64,000 nt of DNA from CAVXEH01 sp963805645. GTDB taxonomy: Bacteria; Chloroflexota; Limnocylindria; QHBO01. Where the stretch lies: the NCBI GenBank assembly GCA_963805645.1, contig CAWDVA010000004.1, positions 186,001-250,000 of the forward strand, given 5' to 3'. Every line of letters begins with the position of its first letter. Position 1 is the stretch's first letter. The notes beneath the pieces are model-generated. The model was given only the letters and a program-made list of their open reading frames with translations, was not told where the DNA came from and ran no database searches. Shown here piece after piece: positions 63,267 through 64,000 of this stretch. Both the position numbers and the translations under genes were made by a program.

Positions 63267-63821
63267 CTCACTTACTGCGTCCGACCGGTTAACACCTTGA
63301 TCGGTCGTCATGTTCCAGACGGCTACGGCCTTCAGCTCGCGGCTGTCGACGTCGACGCGTTCGAAGAGATCCCTGACGGTCGCGACCCTCGTCTCGAGGG
63401 GAGCGCGCTCGAGAATGCCCTCGAACTGCGCAATGGTGTCGTCGACCAGCTTCTTCGTGATCCTGATGGGTCGCTCCGTCAGCTGCAGGTCGTTGAGGCG
63501 GGCAGTCGCCGCTTCCAGCTCGGCGCCCAGGGTCTCAATCTCAAGGGTGATGCGCTCGGTCGCGCGTGGCCCGGCAGTACGAAGGGCGCGACGCAGGTTC
63601 GCATCCTGCTGCTCCAGGTTGCGCACTTGGGCGCGCGCTCGGTCGACGTCTGGACCGCGATGCTCGGCCCGCAGTCGGATGTCCTCGTTGAGGAGAGTGA
63701 CCATCTCGCGGATCGCATCCGGAGTGAAGAGCGTCGTGCGGATGCGATCCATGACCCCGCCTATCGAAGGGTCTTCCGGCACCGAGCGGCAGGTCAGGTG
63801 AACGTCGGGATCGTGGTCAAC
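63225..63821 (-). pseudogene. Large serine recombinase, C-terminal remnant
   Basis: About 190 codons on the - strand, open up to a TGA at 63822-63824. The sequence matches the coiled-coil region after the zinc ribbon of large serine recombinases (FTPDAIREMVTLLNEDIRLR, LEQQDANLRRAL, LVDDTIAQFEGILERAPLET, LFERVDVDSREL). The catalytic resolvase domain and zinc ribbon are absent, so it is non-functional. Its last codons (WLRRQDSNLRPSG) are antisense tRNA-Asn sequence and stop in the anticodon loop, suggesting an integration junction at the tRNA 3' half. Confidence 0.75.
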
Positions 63822-64000
63822 TCACCGCGACGTTCGCTATCGATCAGGCGCGCCGTGGGTAGAGCAGGGGTCAGGCAACCCGGGATTTGGGTGGGCGAGG
63901 CCGATGAGATCCTTCGCGATCCACTCGAGGCTCCTTGGCATGGTGTGGATGGCCAGTTACGGGCGACCGTCGAGCTGCCAGCGGAGCCCGACCAGTCGTC
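63798..64000 (+). CDS. Possible partial gene at the window edge
   Basis: A frame open from a GTG to the end of the window (67 codons). It would read VNVGIVVNSPRRSLS and later GIWVGEADEILRDP, ending in an acidic Pro/Glu stretch. Codon use looks protein-like in the second half but no family is recognised. The rest of the 63822-64000 region shows nothing else that I can identify. Confidence 0.3.
   Translation, partial: MNVGIVVNSPRRSLSIRRAVGRAGVRQPGIWVGEADEILRDPLEAPWHGVDGQLRATVELPAEPDQS

Overview
The window is a high-GC, gene-dense stretch of a bacterial chromosome, with almost all genes on the + strand and many 1-14 nt overlaps (ATGA, GTGA, TGATG). It reads as a Chloroflexota genome, possibly of the uncultured high-GC Limnocylindria/Ellin6529 type. 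The evidence is the merged str-S10-spc-alpha ribosomal supercluster, zinc-type S14 and S4, many GTG starts, promoters of TTGACC / TANNNT type close to start codons, and a membrane-protein module with a MutL-like ATPase that I associate from memory with Chloroflexota. The taxonomic call is an inference; no 16S gene is present.

Layout. 1-19032: end of fusA, tuf, then the S10, spc and alpha ribosomal operons with secY, adk, map, infA, rpoA, truA, rplM and rpsI. 19047-27000: c-di-AMP synthase and its YbbR regulator followed by glmM, glmS, acpS, nnrD and alr, a cell-envelope precursor block. 27029-33872: a macro-domain gene and seven tightly overlapping genes of unknown function (small helical protein, four membrane proteins, a MutL-like ASKHA protein, a predicted beta-rich/KOW-like protein). 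This module is the best candidate for an undescribed system. 33895-38812: t6A tRNA-modification genes tsaE, tsaB, tsaD with rimI, then rsmA, ispE and ridA. 38829-42851: glmU and a CNNM/CorC-type membrane protein, convergent with a polyprenyl synthase across a hairpin that contains both stop codons. 42911-51463: recO, an unknown membrane protein, a YcaQ-like winged-helix protein, glyS, a TPR protein, a small HTH protein and pyruvate phosphate dikinase. 51471-52783 (- strand): a degenerate ECF-like sigma factor and a zinc-finger anti-sigma-like membrane protein whose Thr/Pro tail is encoded by perfect 42-bp tandem repeats. 52978-56885: dnaG and the primary sigma factor, which carries an unusual in-frame insertion in region 3. 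56992-58988 (- strand): a lipoprotein and an MFS transporter. 59081-63114: a MarR-like HTH gene with a PAS-PAS-GAF-EAL protein and a membrane GAF-GGDEF protein, a compact c-di-GMP unit. 63191-64000: tRNA-Asn with the C-terminal remnant of a large serine recombinase running into it, probably the edge of an integrated element.

How the genes fit together. The first 19 kb builds ribosomes, the Sec channel and RNA polymerase alpha. The cdaA-ybbR-glmM-glmS block couples c-di-AMP synthesis to the first steps of UDP-GlcNAc production, completed by GlmU further on, with Alr adding D-alanine. tsaBDE, rimI, rsmA, truA and glyS serve tRNA and rRNA maturation. dnaG-rpoD is the classic replication/transcription operon. 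No CRISPR array, rRNA or complete mobile element was seen, and no stretch over 300 nt lacks a gene.
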